In this document: positions 19,317-27,365 of the stretch, in pieces
Numbering within the stretch: the stretch's first letter is position 1
How the letters are laid out: the number at the start of each line of letters is the position of its first letter
Assembly (NCBI GenBank): GCA_934631025.1
Contig: CAKTXR010000007.1
Coordinates: 24,847 to 88,846 of the forward strand
Direction of reading: 5' to 3'
Source: an uncultured Clostridia bacterium
GTDB taxonomy: Bacteria > Bacillota > Clostridia > Christensenellales > Aristaeellaceae
Length of the DNA: 64,000 nt
Program-made: the position numbers and the translations under genes
Notes under the pieces: model-generated
What the model was told of the DNA's origin: nothing
What the model saw: only the letters and a program-made list of their open reading frames with translations
Databases searched by the model: none

Positions 19317-20720
19317 ATGCAAGTTTTTCTGATCATCATTGCGGTCATCATTGCTCTGGCGGCTCTGCTGCTCATGACCGGTTATCTGAAGGCGCCGCCG
19401 GACACCGCGTTTATCATCTCCGGCATGGGCAAGAAGCGCATACTGATCGGCAAGGCCGGCTGGCGCATACCGTTCCTCGAGCGCGTGGATAAGCTCTCAT
19501 TGCAGGTCATGACGGTGGACGTCAAGACCAGCGAGGCCGTGCCTACCAACGAATTCATCAACGTCATGGTGGACGGCGTGGCCAACGTCAAGGTGTCCAG
19601 CGACCCCGCGCTGCTCACCCGCGCCGCAGAATCGCTGCTGGGCATGAAACAGAATGAGCTGATCGCCATGGTCACGCAGGTGCTCGAGGGCAATATGCGC
19701 GAGATCGTCGGCTCGGTCGGCCTGAAGGAAATGGTGCAGGATCGTCAGGGCGTGGCCAAGAAGATCACCGAGAACGTCGTGCCCGATATGCAGAAGCTGG
19801 GCATAGAGGTGGTCAACTTCAACATCCAGAACTTCCGCGACAACGCCGGCACCATCGAGAACATGGGTATCGACAACGTCGAGCAGATTCGCAAGAACGC
19901 GCAGATCGCCAAGGCCAACGCCCAGCGCGACATCGCCATCGCCACCGCCAAGGCGCAGCAGGAAGCCAACGCCGTGAAGGTGGACGCGGACAAGAAGATC
20001 GCCGAGCAGAACGCCGAGCTGTCCGTGCAGCAGGCCGAGATGCAGGTGCGCGCCGACACAAAGAAGGCTGAAGCCGACGCGGCCTACTCCATCCAGCAGG
20101 AAAGCCAGCGCAAGACGATCGAGATCACCCGCGCCAACGCCGACATCGCCCGCCGCGAGAAGGAAGCCGAGCTGGCCGAGAAGGAAATTGCGCTCAAGGA
20201 GCGCCAGCTGGACGCGGACGTGAAAAAGGCCGCCGACGCGAAGAAGTATCAGGCGGAGCGCGAGGCCGAAGCCATGCTGATCCGCCGCCAGCGCGAAGCC
20301 GAAGCGCAGAAGTACGAAGCGCTCCAGCAGGCCGAAGCCAAAAAGGCCGAAGCCGACGCGGCGCGCTACGCCATGGAGCAGGAAGCCGAGGGTATCCGCG
20401 CGCGCGGTCTGGCCGAAGCGGAAGCCATCGAAAAGAAGGCCGAGGCGCAGAAGCGCATGGGCGAAGCGTCCATCATCGAGATGTACCTCTCCGCGCTGCC
20501 CGAGGTGGTCAAGAACGCCGCCGCGCCGCTCGCGCAGACCGACAAGATCGTCATGTACGGCGACGGCAACTCGTCCCGCCTGGTGCGCGACGTGATGAAC
20601 TCGAGCAATCAGATCCTCGAGGGCCTGAAGGAAGCCACCGGCGTAGATCTGAGCGACCTCATGAAGTCGGCCGCCGCGCGCACAACCGCCGCGCCCGAAA
20701 TCAAGCCGGAGGAGAAATAA
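19317..20720 (+). CDS. floT: flotillin/YuaG-family membrane scaffold protein
   Basis: A 467-residue protein starting at 19317 behind AAGGAGGAG. One N-terminal membrane segment ('FLIIIAVIIALAALLLM') is followed by an SPFH/band-7 domain (~30-200, 'VNFNIQNFRDNAGTIENMG') and a long Ala/Glu/Lys-rich coiled coil (~200-390) rich in heptad-like 'EAExxKAEAD' repeats, then a C-terminal 'VMNSSNQILEGLKEATGVDL' oligomerisation tail. This is the layout of bacterial flotillins, which organise ordered membrane domains. The DUF2500 gene follows after 3 bases and is probably its partner, as NfeD-type partners are in Bacillus. Confidence 0.88.
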   Translation: MQVFLIIIAVIIALAALLLMTGYLKAPPDTAFIISGMGKKRILIGKAGWRIPFLERVDKLSLQVMTVDVKTSEAVPTNEFINVMVDGVANVKVSSDPALLTRAAESLLGMKQNELIAMVTQVLEGNMREIVGSVGLKEMVQDRQGVAKKITENVVPDMQKLGIEVVNFNIQNFRDNAGTIENMGIDNVEQIRKNAQIAKANAQRDIAIATAKAQQEANAVKVDADKKIAEQNAELSVQQAEMQVRADTKKAEADAAYSIQQESQRKTIEITRANADIARREKEAELAEKEIALKERQLDADVKKAADAKKYQAEREAEAMLIRRQREAEAQKYEALQQAEAKKAEADAARYAMEQEAEGIRARGLAEAEAIEKKAEAQKRMGEASIIEMYLSALPEVVKNAAAPLAQTDKIVMYGDGNSSRLVRDVMNSSNQILEGLKEATGVDLSDLMKSAAARTTAAPEIKPEEK

Positions 20721-20723
20721 CGC

Positions 20724-21080
20724 ATGGGACTGTTTGGAGCGTTTGACACGCTGTTTCCGATATTCTTCTTCATCGTGTTCGCGCTGGTGATCGGCACGTT
20801 CGTCGTCGTGCTGGGCAGGAGCGCGGCGCGGGGCATTAAGAACAGCGCCTCGCCCCGATTGACCACGCAGGCGCGCGTCGTGAACCGCCGCGAGAACTAC
20901 CGCCGGCACAGCCGCGACATGGCCGGCTGGACGGACTATTACGTCACCTTCGAGGTGCCCAGCGGCGACCGCATGGAGCTGGAGATGAGCGGCGAGCAGT
21001 ACGGCCTGATTGCCGAGGGCGATCAGGGGCAGCTGACCTTCCAGGGCACGCGCTTCATTTCCTTTGAGCGGGACAGATAA
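20724..21080 (+). CDS. DUF2500-family small membrane protein
   Basis: A 118-residue protein whose GGAGGAG ribosome site lies in the last codons of the flotillin gene. It has one membrane helix at ~10-32 and a small beta-rich domain ('TTQARVVNRRENY', 'YYVTFEVPSGDRMELEMSG', 'LTFQGTRFISFERD') as in DUF2500 proteins. The flotillin context suggests a role similar to NfeD-type OB-fold partners, anchored in the same membrane domain. Function of the family is not established. A very strong terminator follows. Confidence 0.75.
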   Translation: MGLFGAFDTLFPIFFFIVFALVIGTFVVVLGRSAARGIKNSASPRLTTQARVVNRRENYRRHSRDMAGWTDYYVTFEVPSGDRMELEMSGEQYGLIAEGDQGQLTFQGTRFISFERDR

Positions 21081-21088
21081 GACAAAGA

Positions 21089-21138
21089 CCGCGCCGGATC
21101 CGGGAGAGATGATCTCCGGATCCGGCGCGGCGGTTTTA
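21089..21138. terminator. strong convergent terminator
   Basis: A perfect 15-base stem (21089-21103 with 21116-21130) ends the flotillin unit and faces the end of the convergent PP2C gene; a TTTTATATA stretch follows on the plus strand. Confidence 0.85.
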
Positions 21139-21154
21139 TATAATTGGAAGGCTT

Positions 21155-21919
21155 TTACCGGACGTCCACGACCACGATCGCCTTGTCGTCGGCATAGCGG
21201 TTGTAGGGCGCTTCGTCGTAGCGGACGGAGCGGTCGAGCAGCTCGTCGGGCGAGAGCGCTGCCAGCTCGCCGATCGGGGCATAATAGAGATACTGATCGA
21301 CGCCGTCCGAGGAGAAAATCACGCGGTCGCCCGTCTCCAGCGCGATGGACGCGGCGCGCAGGAAGGACAGCGCGCGCTCGTCGCCGAAAATCACGCCGTA
21401 GCCCAGCGGGCTGTCGGGATTGTTGGTGATGGTGTCGTACAGCTCGCGCTTGGTGATGCTCAGGCCCTTCGTCGAGCCGAACACGCGCAGGTGCGCCGTC
21501 TGCTGCTCGCTCAGCCGGATGCGCGCGCCGCGGCGGATCAGCATGATGACCGAATCGCCCACATAGGAAAAGTGCAGCCGGTTCTCCCGAATCGCGCCGC
21601 TGACATACACGGCGGCGGCCGGATAGGCGCTGGGCTTCGTTTCATTGTACGCGCCGGTGCGCTCGATCGCCAGAGCGACGGCCTCGGGCGCGGCGGCGGT
21701 GGGGTCGGCGGCGGGGAAAAGGACGCTCAGGATCGAATCGGCGGTGATCTGCGCGGCCTGACCCGCAGGGCTGACGGTCATGCCCTCGCGGTATTCGTCC
21801 ATGTTCTGCGTCACGCCGTCGGCCACGACGAACGTGTTCTCCGTCGATGCGATGCGGTCCTCGCAGGGCTTGTTCGGGCGGTTGTTTGTGCGCACAGCCT
21901 GTCGCACGGTATAGGTCAT
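21155..21919 (-). CDS. PP2C-type protein phosphatase
   Basis: A 254-residue cytoplasmic protein from the ATG at 21919, which has GGAG 10 bases upstream; a GTG at 21940 lacks a ribosome site. PP2C metal-binding motifs appear in order: 'EDR', 'FVVADGVTQN', 'FSYVGDSVIMLIRRG', 'VIFSSDGVDQYL' and the final 'YADDKAIVVV', each holding the aspartates that bind the two manganese/magnesium ions. Proteins of this group reverse Ser/Thr phosphorylation. No kinase gene is next to it; it is transcribed alone from a near-consensus promoter. Its target is unknown. Confidence 0.82.
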   Translation of the reverse strand: MTYTVRQAVRTNNRPNKPCEDRIASTENTFVVADGVTQNMDEYREGMTVSPAGQAAQITADSILSVLFPAADPTAAAPEAVALAIERTGAYNETKPSAYPAAAVYVSGAIRENRLHFSYVGDSVIMLIRRGARIRLSEQQTAHLRVFGSTKGLSITKRELYDTITNNPDSPLGYGVIFGDERALSFLRAASIALETGDRVIFSSDGVDQYLYYAPIGELAALSPDELLDRSVRYDEAPYNRYADDKAIVVVDVR

Positions 21920-21951
21920 GGTATTCACGCTCCAATGCACAAAGTACTTCT

Positions 21952-21980
21952 ATTATACCACGCGCGCGCGATTTGATCAA
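21952..21980 (-). promoter_or_regulatory. promoter of the PP2C gene
   Basis: Minus strand TTGATC (21975-21980), 17-base GC-repeat spacer, consensus TATAAT (21952-21957). Confidence 0.7.
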
Positions 21981-22049
21981 TCCATAACACGGAAATGTCA
22001 CATTATGGCGATTTATCTGAAAAAATGATTAGAAAACGCAAAAATATTT

Positions 22050-22190
22050 CGAGGTCAGGCAGGAGTTTTTACCATGGACGGCGAATAAAGGACAGTACAA
22101 AGGCAAAAGGAGCGCCGCAGGAGAGGAGAGCGATTCCCATGGCAGCGCATAAGGGGCCTGCCGCCGAGCGGGCCTGACGAGGAAGCAAAA
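22050..22190 (+). ncRNA. candidate structured leader RNA of hpf (raiA-motif-like)
   Basis: The ~200-base leader directly ahead of the hibernation factor gene has closable ends: GTCAGGC (22054-22060) pairs with GCCTGAC (22172-22178), and inside it CCATGG/GAAT (22072-22077 and following) pairs with ATTC/CCATGG (to ~22142). A competing hairpin GGCCTGC (22155-22161)/GCGGGCC (22168-22174) shares bases with the closing stem. The raiA RNA motif is known to lie beside raiA/hpf genes in Firmicutes and Actinobacteria; position and closed ends fit, but I cannot confirm its consensus from memory. Very short frames here (for example a 4-codon one at 22074) do not look coding. Confidence 0.45.
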
Positions 22191-22216
22191 ATCATTAAAG
22201 TCAGGAGTTGAATTTC

Positions 22217-22747
22217 ATGCGTATTACTTTGACCGCTAAAAACTTCACCATCACCGAGCCGATGCGCGCTCGTATCGAAAAAAAGCTCAATAAAATGGAT
22301 CGCTATTTCCGCGAGGAGGCGGAGGCGCAGGTTCGCCTGAGCCAGGAGCGCAACGTGCGCTTTATTGCCGAAATGACGCTCATGGTGGGCGGCGTGATGT
22401 TCCGCGCCGAGGAAGAGAGCGACGATATGTACGCCGCCATCGACCGCGCGCTCGATCGGCTGGATCGCCAGGTGCACCGCCATCGCACCAAGCTGGGCAA
22501 GCGCGCCGTTGCCGAGGTTCTCGCCGAGCCGGAGGACGCCGTGCCCGCGTGGGAGGAGCAGCCCGACGAGCTGGTGCGCGTGAAGCGCTTCGCCGTCAAG
22601 CCCATGGCCGTGGAGGACGCGATCGCGCAGATGGATATGCTGGGGCACAGCTTCTTCGTGTTCATCAACGCGGAAACGGGCGTCACCAGCGTCATCTATC
22701 GCCGCGCGGACGGCAAAATCGGCATGATCGAGCCGATTCAGGGATAA
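22217..22747 (+). CDS. hpf: long-form ribosome hibernation promoting factor
   Basis: A 176-residue protein starting at 22217 behind AGGAG; the upstream TTG is within the ribosome site. Residues 1-100 form the S30AE domain ('ITLTAKNFTITEPMRARIEK', 'ESDDMYAAIDRALDRLDRQV') that blocks the decoding centre; ~115-176 is the dimerisation tail ('VRVKRFAVKPMAVEDAIAQM', 'MLGHSFFVFINAETGVTSV') that pairs 70S ribosomes into 100S particles. Length matches the long HPF form of Firmicutes. It stands alone behind a long leader that may be a raiA-type RNA. Confidence 0.95.
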   Translation: MRITLTAKNFTITEPMRARIEKKLNKMDRYFREEAEAQVRLSQERNVRFIAEMTLMVGGVMFRAEEESDDMYAAIDRALDRLDRQVHRHRTKLGKRAVAEVLAEPEDAVPAWEEQPDELVRVKRFAVKPMAVEDAIAQMDMLGHSFFVFINAETGVTSVIYRRADGKIGMIEPIQG

Positions 22748-22763
22748 TTTCAAAGCTGTAATT

Positions 22764-22796
22764 CGGGGCGGAGCGTTCAAAGGGCGCTCCGCCCCG
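22764..22796 (+). terminator. putative terminator after hpf
   Basis: A perfect 12-base GC-rich stem (22764-22775 with 22785-22796) 16 bases after the stop. The T tract is poor, so efficiency is uncertain. Confidence 0.5.
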
Positions 22797-22844
22797 CGTC
22801 TTGTGTACGGCGGGGCAGAACCTGCGGAGCGGCAGCGCTGACTG

Positions 22845-23098
22845 CATTGTGGAGCTTGGACATAGAAACGAGCGGGAGCGTGCATTCTCATGAGCGCCTT
22901 TGAACCTTGGCAGGGCGGGAGATGCGGCGGCATTTGTGGAGCCTTGGCACGAAAACGCATGAGGGTGTGCGCGATAGTCAGGAACGCCTTTGAACCTCGG
23001 CGGGAGATGCGGCGGCATTTGTGGAGCCTCGGCGTGGAAACGAGTGGGAGCGTGCGTTCACATGAACGTCTTTGCACGTCGGCAGGGCAGTGAACATG
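22845..23098. repeat. three imperfect ~85-base tandem repeats
   Basis: Units begin at about 22845, 22931 and 23016 with CATTTGTGGAGC-like starts; each continues with 'GAAACGAG..GGGAGCGTGC', 'CGCCTTTGAACCT' and 'GGGAGATGCGGCGG' segments. Periods are 86 and 85 bases. The rest of the 608-base spacer (22748-23355) holds only the hpf terminator and the next promoter. Confidence 0.75.
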
Positions 23099-23265
23099 AA
23101 ACAATGGAGAAGCGCCTGAACGGAAAGCGCATGCACGGCCACTGCTTTTTGAGAGCCCTTCGGGCGGCTGGCCGTGGGGTGCAGGCTTTCAGAAAATGGG
23201 TTTAATAATAATTTCGAATTACTTAGGTTCGTTGAGAAATTATTTTAAGACGGCGTATTTGCCTA

Positions 23266-23294
23266 TTCCCAAAACACGGCGGCTGTGCTATAAT
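23266..23294 (+). promoter_or_regulatory. promoter of the FAD oxidoreductase gene
   Basis: TTCCCA (23266-23271), 17-base spacer, consensus TATAAT (23289-23294). Just downstream ATGCAATA occurs twice in tandem (23314-23321 and 23323-23330), a possible operator. Confidence 0.6.
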
Positions 23295-23355
23295 GGGCGC
23301 AGGGTTTATTCCGATGCAATAGATGCAATAACAGAACAGCGGGAGGACACGGGCA

Positions 23356-24642
23356 ATGATTGATATTTCCTCGATGACGAACAAGGAATGGGATCTGATC
23401 GTCGTGGGCGGCGGCATGACCGGCGTGGCGGCGGCCGTGGCGGCGAAGCGCGAGGGCGTTGAGAACGTGCTGCTGATCGAGAAGGCCGGCTATCTGGGCG
23501 GCGCGGCGGCGACCAGCCTGATTACGCCCTTCATGCGCTTTTATACGACGGTGGACGGCAAGCAGTATCTGCTCAGCCGCGGCTTCTTTACCGAGCTGCG
23601 CGCGCTCATGCGCGAGACCGGCGCGCAGAACGACAAGGATTACACCATCCATGAGGAATACCTCAAGGTGGCGCTCGACCGGCTGGTGAAGAAGGAGGGC
23701 ATTCAGCCGCTCTATCACGCCATGCTGTGCGGCGTTCACAAGGACGGCGAGACCATCACGGCGGTCGACGTGGCCACCAAGGCGGGCAGGCTGACCTTCA
23801 AGGCGCGCTATTTCATCGACTGCACCGGCGACGCCGATCTGGCCGCGCAGGCGGGCTGCCCGTTCCATCTGGGCCGTCCGGACGGCCTGTGCCAGCCCAT
23901 GACGCTGTGCTTCCGCGTGGGCAACGTGGACACCAGCGTGTTCTGGAAGGGCATGAAGGACGTGCAGAAGAAGTATAAGGAGCTGAAGGCGGCGGGTGAG
24001 ATCAGGAACCCGCGCGAGGACGTGCTGGTGTTCACCACGCTGGACGAGGGCGTGATCCACTTCAACACCACCCGCGTCGTGAAGCACGATCCCACCAACC
24101 CCTTCGACGTGACCGAGGCCGAGATGATCGCGCGCGAGCAGATGGTCGAGATGGTCGAGTTCCTGCGCAAGTACGCCGCCGGCTGCGAGCACTGCCAGCT
24201 GCTCTATTCCGCCAGCGAAATCGGCGCGCGCGAAAGCCGCATGATCGACGGCGAATACCTGCTGACCGAGACCGACCTCAAGAACTGCACCAGGTTCGAG
24301 GACGCGATCGCCGCGGGCAACTACGACATCGACATCCACAACCCCGAGGGCAGCGGCACCAGCCACTACTTCTTCGAGGACGGCACGTGGTACACCATCC
24401 CCTACCGCAGCCTGCAGCCCAGGAACGCCGACAACCTGCTGGTGGCCGGCCGCTGCATCTCCTCCACGCACGAGGCGCAGGCCTCCTACCGCATCATGCC
24501 CATCGTGACCACGCTGGGCGAGGCGGCGGGCGTGGCCGTGGCCGTGGCCAATGACGATCACACCGGCGTGAAGCAGGCCGATGTGAAGAAGATCCAGGCG
24601 ACGCTTGAAAAGAACGGAGCGTTCACTGGCCTTAATGCCTGA
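23356..24642 (+). CDS. FAD-dependent oxidoreductase (FAD_oxidored family)
   Basis: A 428-residue protein starting at 23356 behind GGGAGG. The dinucleotide loop 'LIVVGGGMTGVAAAVAA' (~14-30) is followed by 'VLLIEKAGYLGGAAATSLIT', the signature of PF12831-type flavoproteins; 'YFIDCTGDADLAAQAG' and 'NLLVAGRCISSTHEAQASYR' supply the other FAD contacts and 'GEAAGVAVAVA' closes the fold. It is cytoplasmic and single-gene, with its own promoter and terminator. It is a distant relative of the protein at 4774 but lacks the C-terminal helical repeats. Substrate unknown. Confidence 0.85.
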   Translation: MIDISSMTNKEWDLIVVGGGMTGVAAAVAAKREGVENVLLIEKAGYLGGAAATSLITPFMRFYTTVDGKQYLLSRGFFTELRALMRETGAQNDKDYTIHEEYLKVALDRLVKKEGIQPLYHAMLCGVHKDGETITAVDVATKAGRLTFKARYFIDCTGDADLAAQAGCPFHLGRPDGLCQPMTLCFRVGNVDTSVFWKGMKDVQKKYKELKAAGEIRNPREDVLVFTTLDEGVIHFNTTRVVKHDPTNPFDVTEAEMIAREQMVEMVEFLRKYAAGCEHCQLLYSASEIGARESRMIDGEYLLTETDLKNCTRFEDAIAAGNYDIDIHNPEGSGTSHYFFEDGTWYTIPYRSLQPRNADNLLVAGRCISSTHEAQASYRIMPIVTTLGEAAGVAVAVANDDHTGVKQADVKKIQATLEKNGAFTGLNA

Positions 24643-24679
24643 CGCACCACAATCATAACCCGAACGGCGAGAAAAACGG

Positions 24680-24728
24680 GCGGCCCGCGTGCTATAATAA
24701 ATGATAAGCACGCGGGCCGCCGCTTTAT
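24680..24728 (+). terminator. intrinsic terminator
   Basis: A perfect 14-base stem (24680-24693 with 24707-24720) followed by GCTTTATT, 38 bases after the FAD oxidoreductase stop. Confidence 0.75.
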
Positions 24729-24822
24729 TGACCGGCCGTGCGGGATTTCGGCGGAGCGCCTTTCTTCACGATCCATGCGGCGGCGCGCTCAAAGCAGCGC
24801 AAAAGGCAGGATAACAGACAAC

Positions 24823-25611
24823 ATGGTTTACGATGTACACGCACATATTTTCCCAGACAAAATTGCACTCAAGGCGGCGCATGGCATCAGCGCCTTTTAT
24901 GACGGCTTCCATATGGACTGCGACGGCAGCGTCGCGCAGCTTTTAAGCGTGGGCGACGAGGCGGGGGTCGATCGATTCCTCGTCCATTCCGTCGCGACCA
25001 CGCCGGCGCAGGTTCACAACGTCAACGCGTTCATCGCCAGTCAGGTGAAGGCGCATCCCGATCGCTTCATCGGCTTCGGTTCGCTGCATCCGGACATGGA
25101 GGACGTGGAGGGCGGCGTTCAGAGCATCGTCGATCTCGGCCTGCACGGCGTGAAGCTGCATCCGGATATGCAGAAATTTGCGCTGGACGAGGCGCGTGCC
25201 ATACGCCTTGTGAAGGCGGTCGAGGCGAAGAAGCTGCCGATGATGATCCACGCGGGCGACTATCGCTATCATTACTCGAACCCGCCGCAGATCCGCAGAA
25301 TGCTCGAGGAAGCGCCCGATCTGACGGTCATCGCCGCGCATTTTGCCGGCTACAGCGTCTGGGACGCGGCCGAATGCCTGGCCGGCACGAAGAATATGTA
25401 CGTCGACTGCTCCAGCTCGATGTACGCCATGACCGATCAGGAGATCGTGCGGCGCATACGGCTCTTCGGCGCGGATCACGTCATGTTCGGCACGGATTAT
25501 CCGATGTGGGAGCCGAAAAGAGAGCTGGAGCGCTTCATGAACCTGCCGCTTCACGACGACGAGCGCGAGCAGGTGCTCTGGAAAACCGCCGCGTCGGTGC
25601 TGGGAATGTGA
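24823..25611 (+). CDS. amidohydrolase-related metal-dependent hydrolase
   Basis: A 262-residue TIM-barrel protein. The ATG at 24823 is chosen because 'MVYDVHAHIFP' brings the metal-binding HxH to the N-terminus as in the family; the upstream frame is inside the terminator region and the ribosome site (AGGCAGGA) is weak and distant. Other motifs are 'LHGVKLHPDMQKF', 'MIHAGDY' (third His), 'TVIAAHFAGY' and 'VMFGTDYPMWEP' with the catalytic Asp. This is the amidohydrolase-2 (PF04909) group of decarboxylases and hydrolases. Substrate unknown; it ends at a bidirectional terminator. Confidence 0.85.
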   Translation: MVYDVHAHIFPDKIALKAAHGISAFYDGFHMDCDGSVAQLLSVGDEAGVDRFLVHSVATTPAQVHNVNAFIASQVKAHPDRFIGFGSLHPDMEDVEGGVQSIVDLGLHGVKLHPDMQKFALDEARAIRLVKAVEAKKLPMMIHAGDYRYHYSNPPQIRRMLEEAPDLTVIAAHFAGYSVWDAAECLAGTKNMYVDCSSSMYAMTDQEIVRRIRLFGADHVMFGTDYPMWEPKRELERFMNLPLHDDEREQVLWKTAASVLGM

Positions 25612-25693
25612 GCAGATACCGCGCTGGACGCACGTTATGACCGCGGCGAGCGCCGCTTAAATCGATCGGGCGGGGCGGGAATGTCGCTGACAT

Positions 25694-25729
25694 AAAAAAC
25701 GGGGCTGACGCGAATCAGTCCCGTTTTTC
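25694..25729. terminator. bidirectional terminator
   Basis: Stem AAAAACGGGGCTGA (25694-25708) with TCAGTCCCGTTTTT (25715-25728), A-rich on one side and T-rich on the other, between two convergent genes. Confidence 0.88.
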
Positions 25730-25745
25730 GTATGATCGGCGTTTG

Positions 25746-26621
25746 TCAGAAGCTCAGCATGACGATGCTGCCTGTGGCCAGCGCGATGCCCGCGATCTGC
25801 ACCGGCGTGAGCTTTTCGTGGAAGAGGAAGCAGGAATAGAGCACGGAGAGCACCAGCACGCCGCCGTTGTCGATGGTGAAGAGCACGGTCGCGTCCACCA
25901 GCGTGAGCACATAGAGCACCAGATGGCAGGCGATCGTGGCGGACAGGCAGCAGGCCAGCAGATAGATCAGCGATTTTCCGCTCATCCTGAAGCCGCTGGT
26001 CAGCACGCTCCTGTCGCGGACAAGCTGAATGACCGCGCTTAAGATCGACATGCCGAGGAAGGTCAGCACGATCATCTCGTTGCGCTGCGCGCCGGCCATT
26101 TTCGCCTGCTGGGTGTTGAGCAGTATGCTGTACAGGCCGTTGGTGACGAAGATCAGTATGCACCACGGGAGAAACGATTTCGCGCTGCCCCTGAGCGACA
26201 GCCCGCGCAGGTTCATCAGGATGAAGGAGACCAGCATCAGGCCGATGGCGGCGAACTGCATCGCGCTCAGCCGCTCGCCCATGAACAGCGCGTTGTAGAC
26301 CATGGGCACGGTGATGCCGCCGAAGAGGCACATAATCATCTGGAAGGAATAGGAGCCGCCCTTGCTGGCCTTGATCATCGCCAGATTGTAGAGCAGCAGC
26401 ACGACGGCGTTGATCAGTCCGCACGCCCATGTGACCGGCGAGGGCGCGAAGTGAAAGCCGCTCACCAGCAGCGTGGCGATACCGGCGAACGCGCCGTAGG
26501 AGATCGAGAACACGGTGGACGTGTCCTCGCCGGCGCTGCGGCTGGACGAGAACAGCTTGAGAAAGAGCGACTGGAAGGAATAGAGCACAACCATCACGGC
26601 GACGAGCAGAGCGGTCGTCAT
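25746..26621 (-). CDS. EamA/DMT-superfamily transporter
   Basis: A 291-residue membrane protein starting at 26621 behind GGAGG. About ten hydrophobic helices are visible in two repeats of five, with the small-residue-rich fourth helix pair ('MIMCLFGGITVPMVYNALFM' and 'VDATVLFTIDNGGVLVLSVL'), the usual EamA layout. Such proteins move metabolites or sugars across the cytoplasmic membrane, often as exporters. It is single-gene with a strong promoter. No neighbour suggests a substrate. Confidence 0.85.
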   Translation of the reverse strand: MTTALLVAVMVVLYSFQSLFLKLFSSSRSAGEDTSTVFSISYGAFAGIATLLVSGFHFAPSPVTWACGLINAVVLLLYNLAMIKASKGGSYSFQMIMCLFGGITVPMVYNALFMGERLSAMQFAAIGLMLVSFILMNLRGLSLRGSAKSFLPWCILIFVTNGLYSILLNTQQAKMAGAQRNEMIVLTFLGMSILSAVIQLVRDRSVLTSGFRMSGKSLIYLLACCLSATIACHLVLYVLTLVDATVLFTIDNGGVLVLSVLYSCFLFHEKLTPVQIAGIALATGSIVMLSF

Positions 26622-26658
26622 AGAGCATCCTCCGTTCAATGTGAAAATCAATAACACT

Positions 26659-26686
26659 ATTATAACGCGCCCGCGCGATTTGTCAA
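26659..26686 (-). promoter_or_regulatory. promoter of the EamA transporter
   Basis: Minus strand consensus TTGACA (26681-26686), 16-base spacer, consensus TATAAT (26659-26664). Confidence 0.7.
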
Positions 26687-27028
26687 TGCGTTAGGGGAGA
26701 CGTGGGAAAAATAATGGAAGAGCGGCGCGGGGGAAGCGAATCCATCTGCGCCTGCGGCAGTGCGTTTCCTTTCGGAAGGTCAGATTGTCTTTCTTGCTGA
26801 CGCTGCAATAGGCGCAGGAGGGGGTTTCCGCGATGAGGTTCCGCACGCACACCCCGCCGCCCAGCCCCCGCGCGCACGGCAGCCCCTGTGCCGGTCTATA
26901 TCCGGCAGGCACAAACGCTGCGCCGGCGCACAATTTAAGCGCATATGATTCAGAACGGCCTGTCGCCGCGTCAGCGCGGAATAACGCTTGAGCTGCATCG
27001 ATTGCCCCGCAAGGCGCGCATAAAAGAC
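26687..27028. other. spacer with two compact folded segments
   Basis: Between two outward promoters. Segment 26746-26817 can close as CTGCGCCT/AGGCGCAG (8 pairs) around GCAG/CTGC, a TTCC-TTTC-GGAA hairpin and a GTCAG/CTGAC hairpin. Segment 26880-26923 nests GCAGC/GCTGC around TGTGCC/GGCACA. Bases 26838-26890 are C-rich, opposite to other spacers. No promoter was found for either segment and no coding frame is convincing. Confidence 0.35.
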
Positions 27029-27057
27029 TTGACAGCGGGGAAAATCTTCGATATAAT
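27029..27057 (+). promoter_or_regulatory. perfect consensus promoter of the T-box operon
   Basis: TTGACA (27029-27034), 17-base spacer, TATAAT (27052-27057). Predicted start at ~27064. Confidence 0.85.
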
Positions 27058-27063
27058 ACAGAC

Positions 27064-27341
27064 GATATATAAGAAGCGATGAAGAAGAGAGTAGCGCCGC
27101 AATGAGCGCCTTGAGCGAGCCGGAAGAGTGCAAGCCGGCGGCGGCGGGCGGCGTGAACATGGCTTTGGAGCTTCCGGCGCGAGCGATGAAAAATGTGAGC
27201 GCCGGACGGAAGTCCCCCGTTAGCGGGCAGGCCGGCAGACGACCGGCCGACGAGTCTCCGCGCGTGAAGCGTCGGGGAGAAGCAGGGTGGTACCGCGTTT
27301 TTACGAACGTCCCTCGCAGCGGCGAGCGGCGTTTTTTTATT
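27064..27341 (+). promoter_or_regulatory. methionine T-box riboswitch
   Basis: The leader holds the T-box sequence AGGGTGGTACCGCG (27284-27297) followed by a terminator hairpin (27303-27330, CTCGC-AGCG-GCGAG core) and seven T residues. Stem I begins with the AGAGAGTAG element at 27086-27094; the opposite strand of its S-turn carries GAAC just before ATG (27159-27161), the specifier codon for methionine. The UGGU bulge would pair with the 3' end of an uncharged tRNA with A73, as in tRNA-Met. Uncharged tRNA should prevent termination and switch on the genes downstream, the first of which is a carbohydrate-active gene and the second metG. Confidence 0.88.
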
Positions 27342-27365
27342 GCAACAAACAGGGAGGGATTCTCC

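Noticed and set aside
24693..24698. TATAAT as a promoter for the amidohydrolase gene
   Set aside because: It lies in the loop of a terminator and has no -35 box at the right distance.
26746..26817. A tRNA gene
   Set aside because: Length and closing helix are tRNA-like, but there is no T-loop GTTCRA sequence, no proper D arm and no identifiable anticodon stem.
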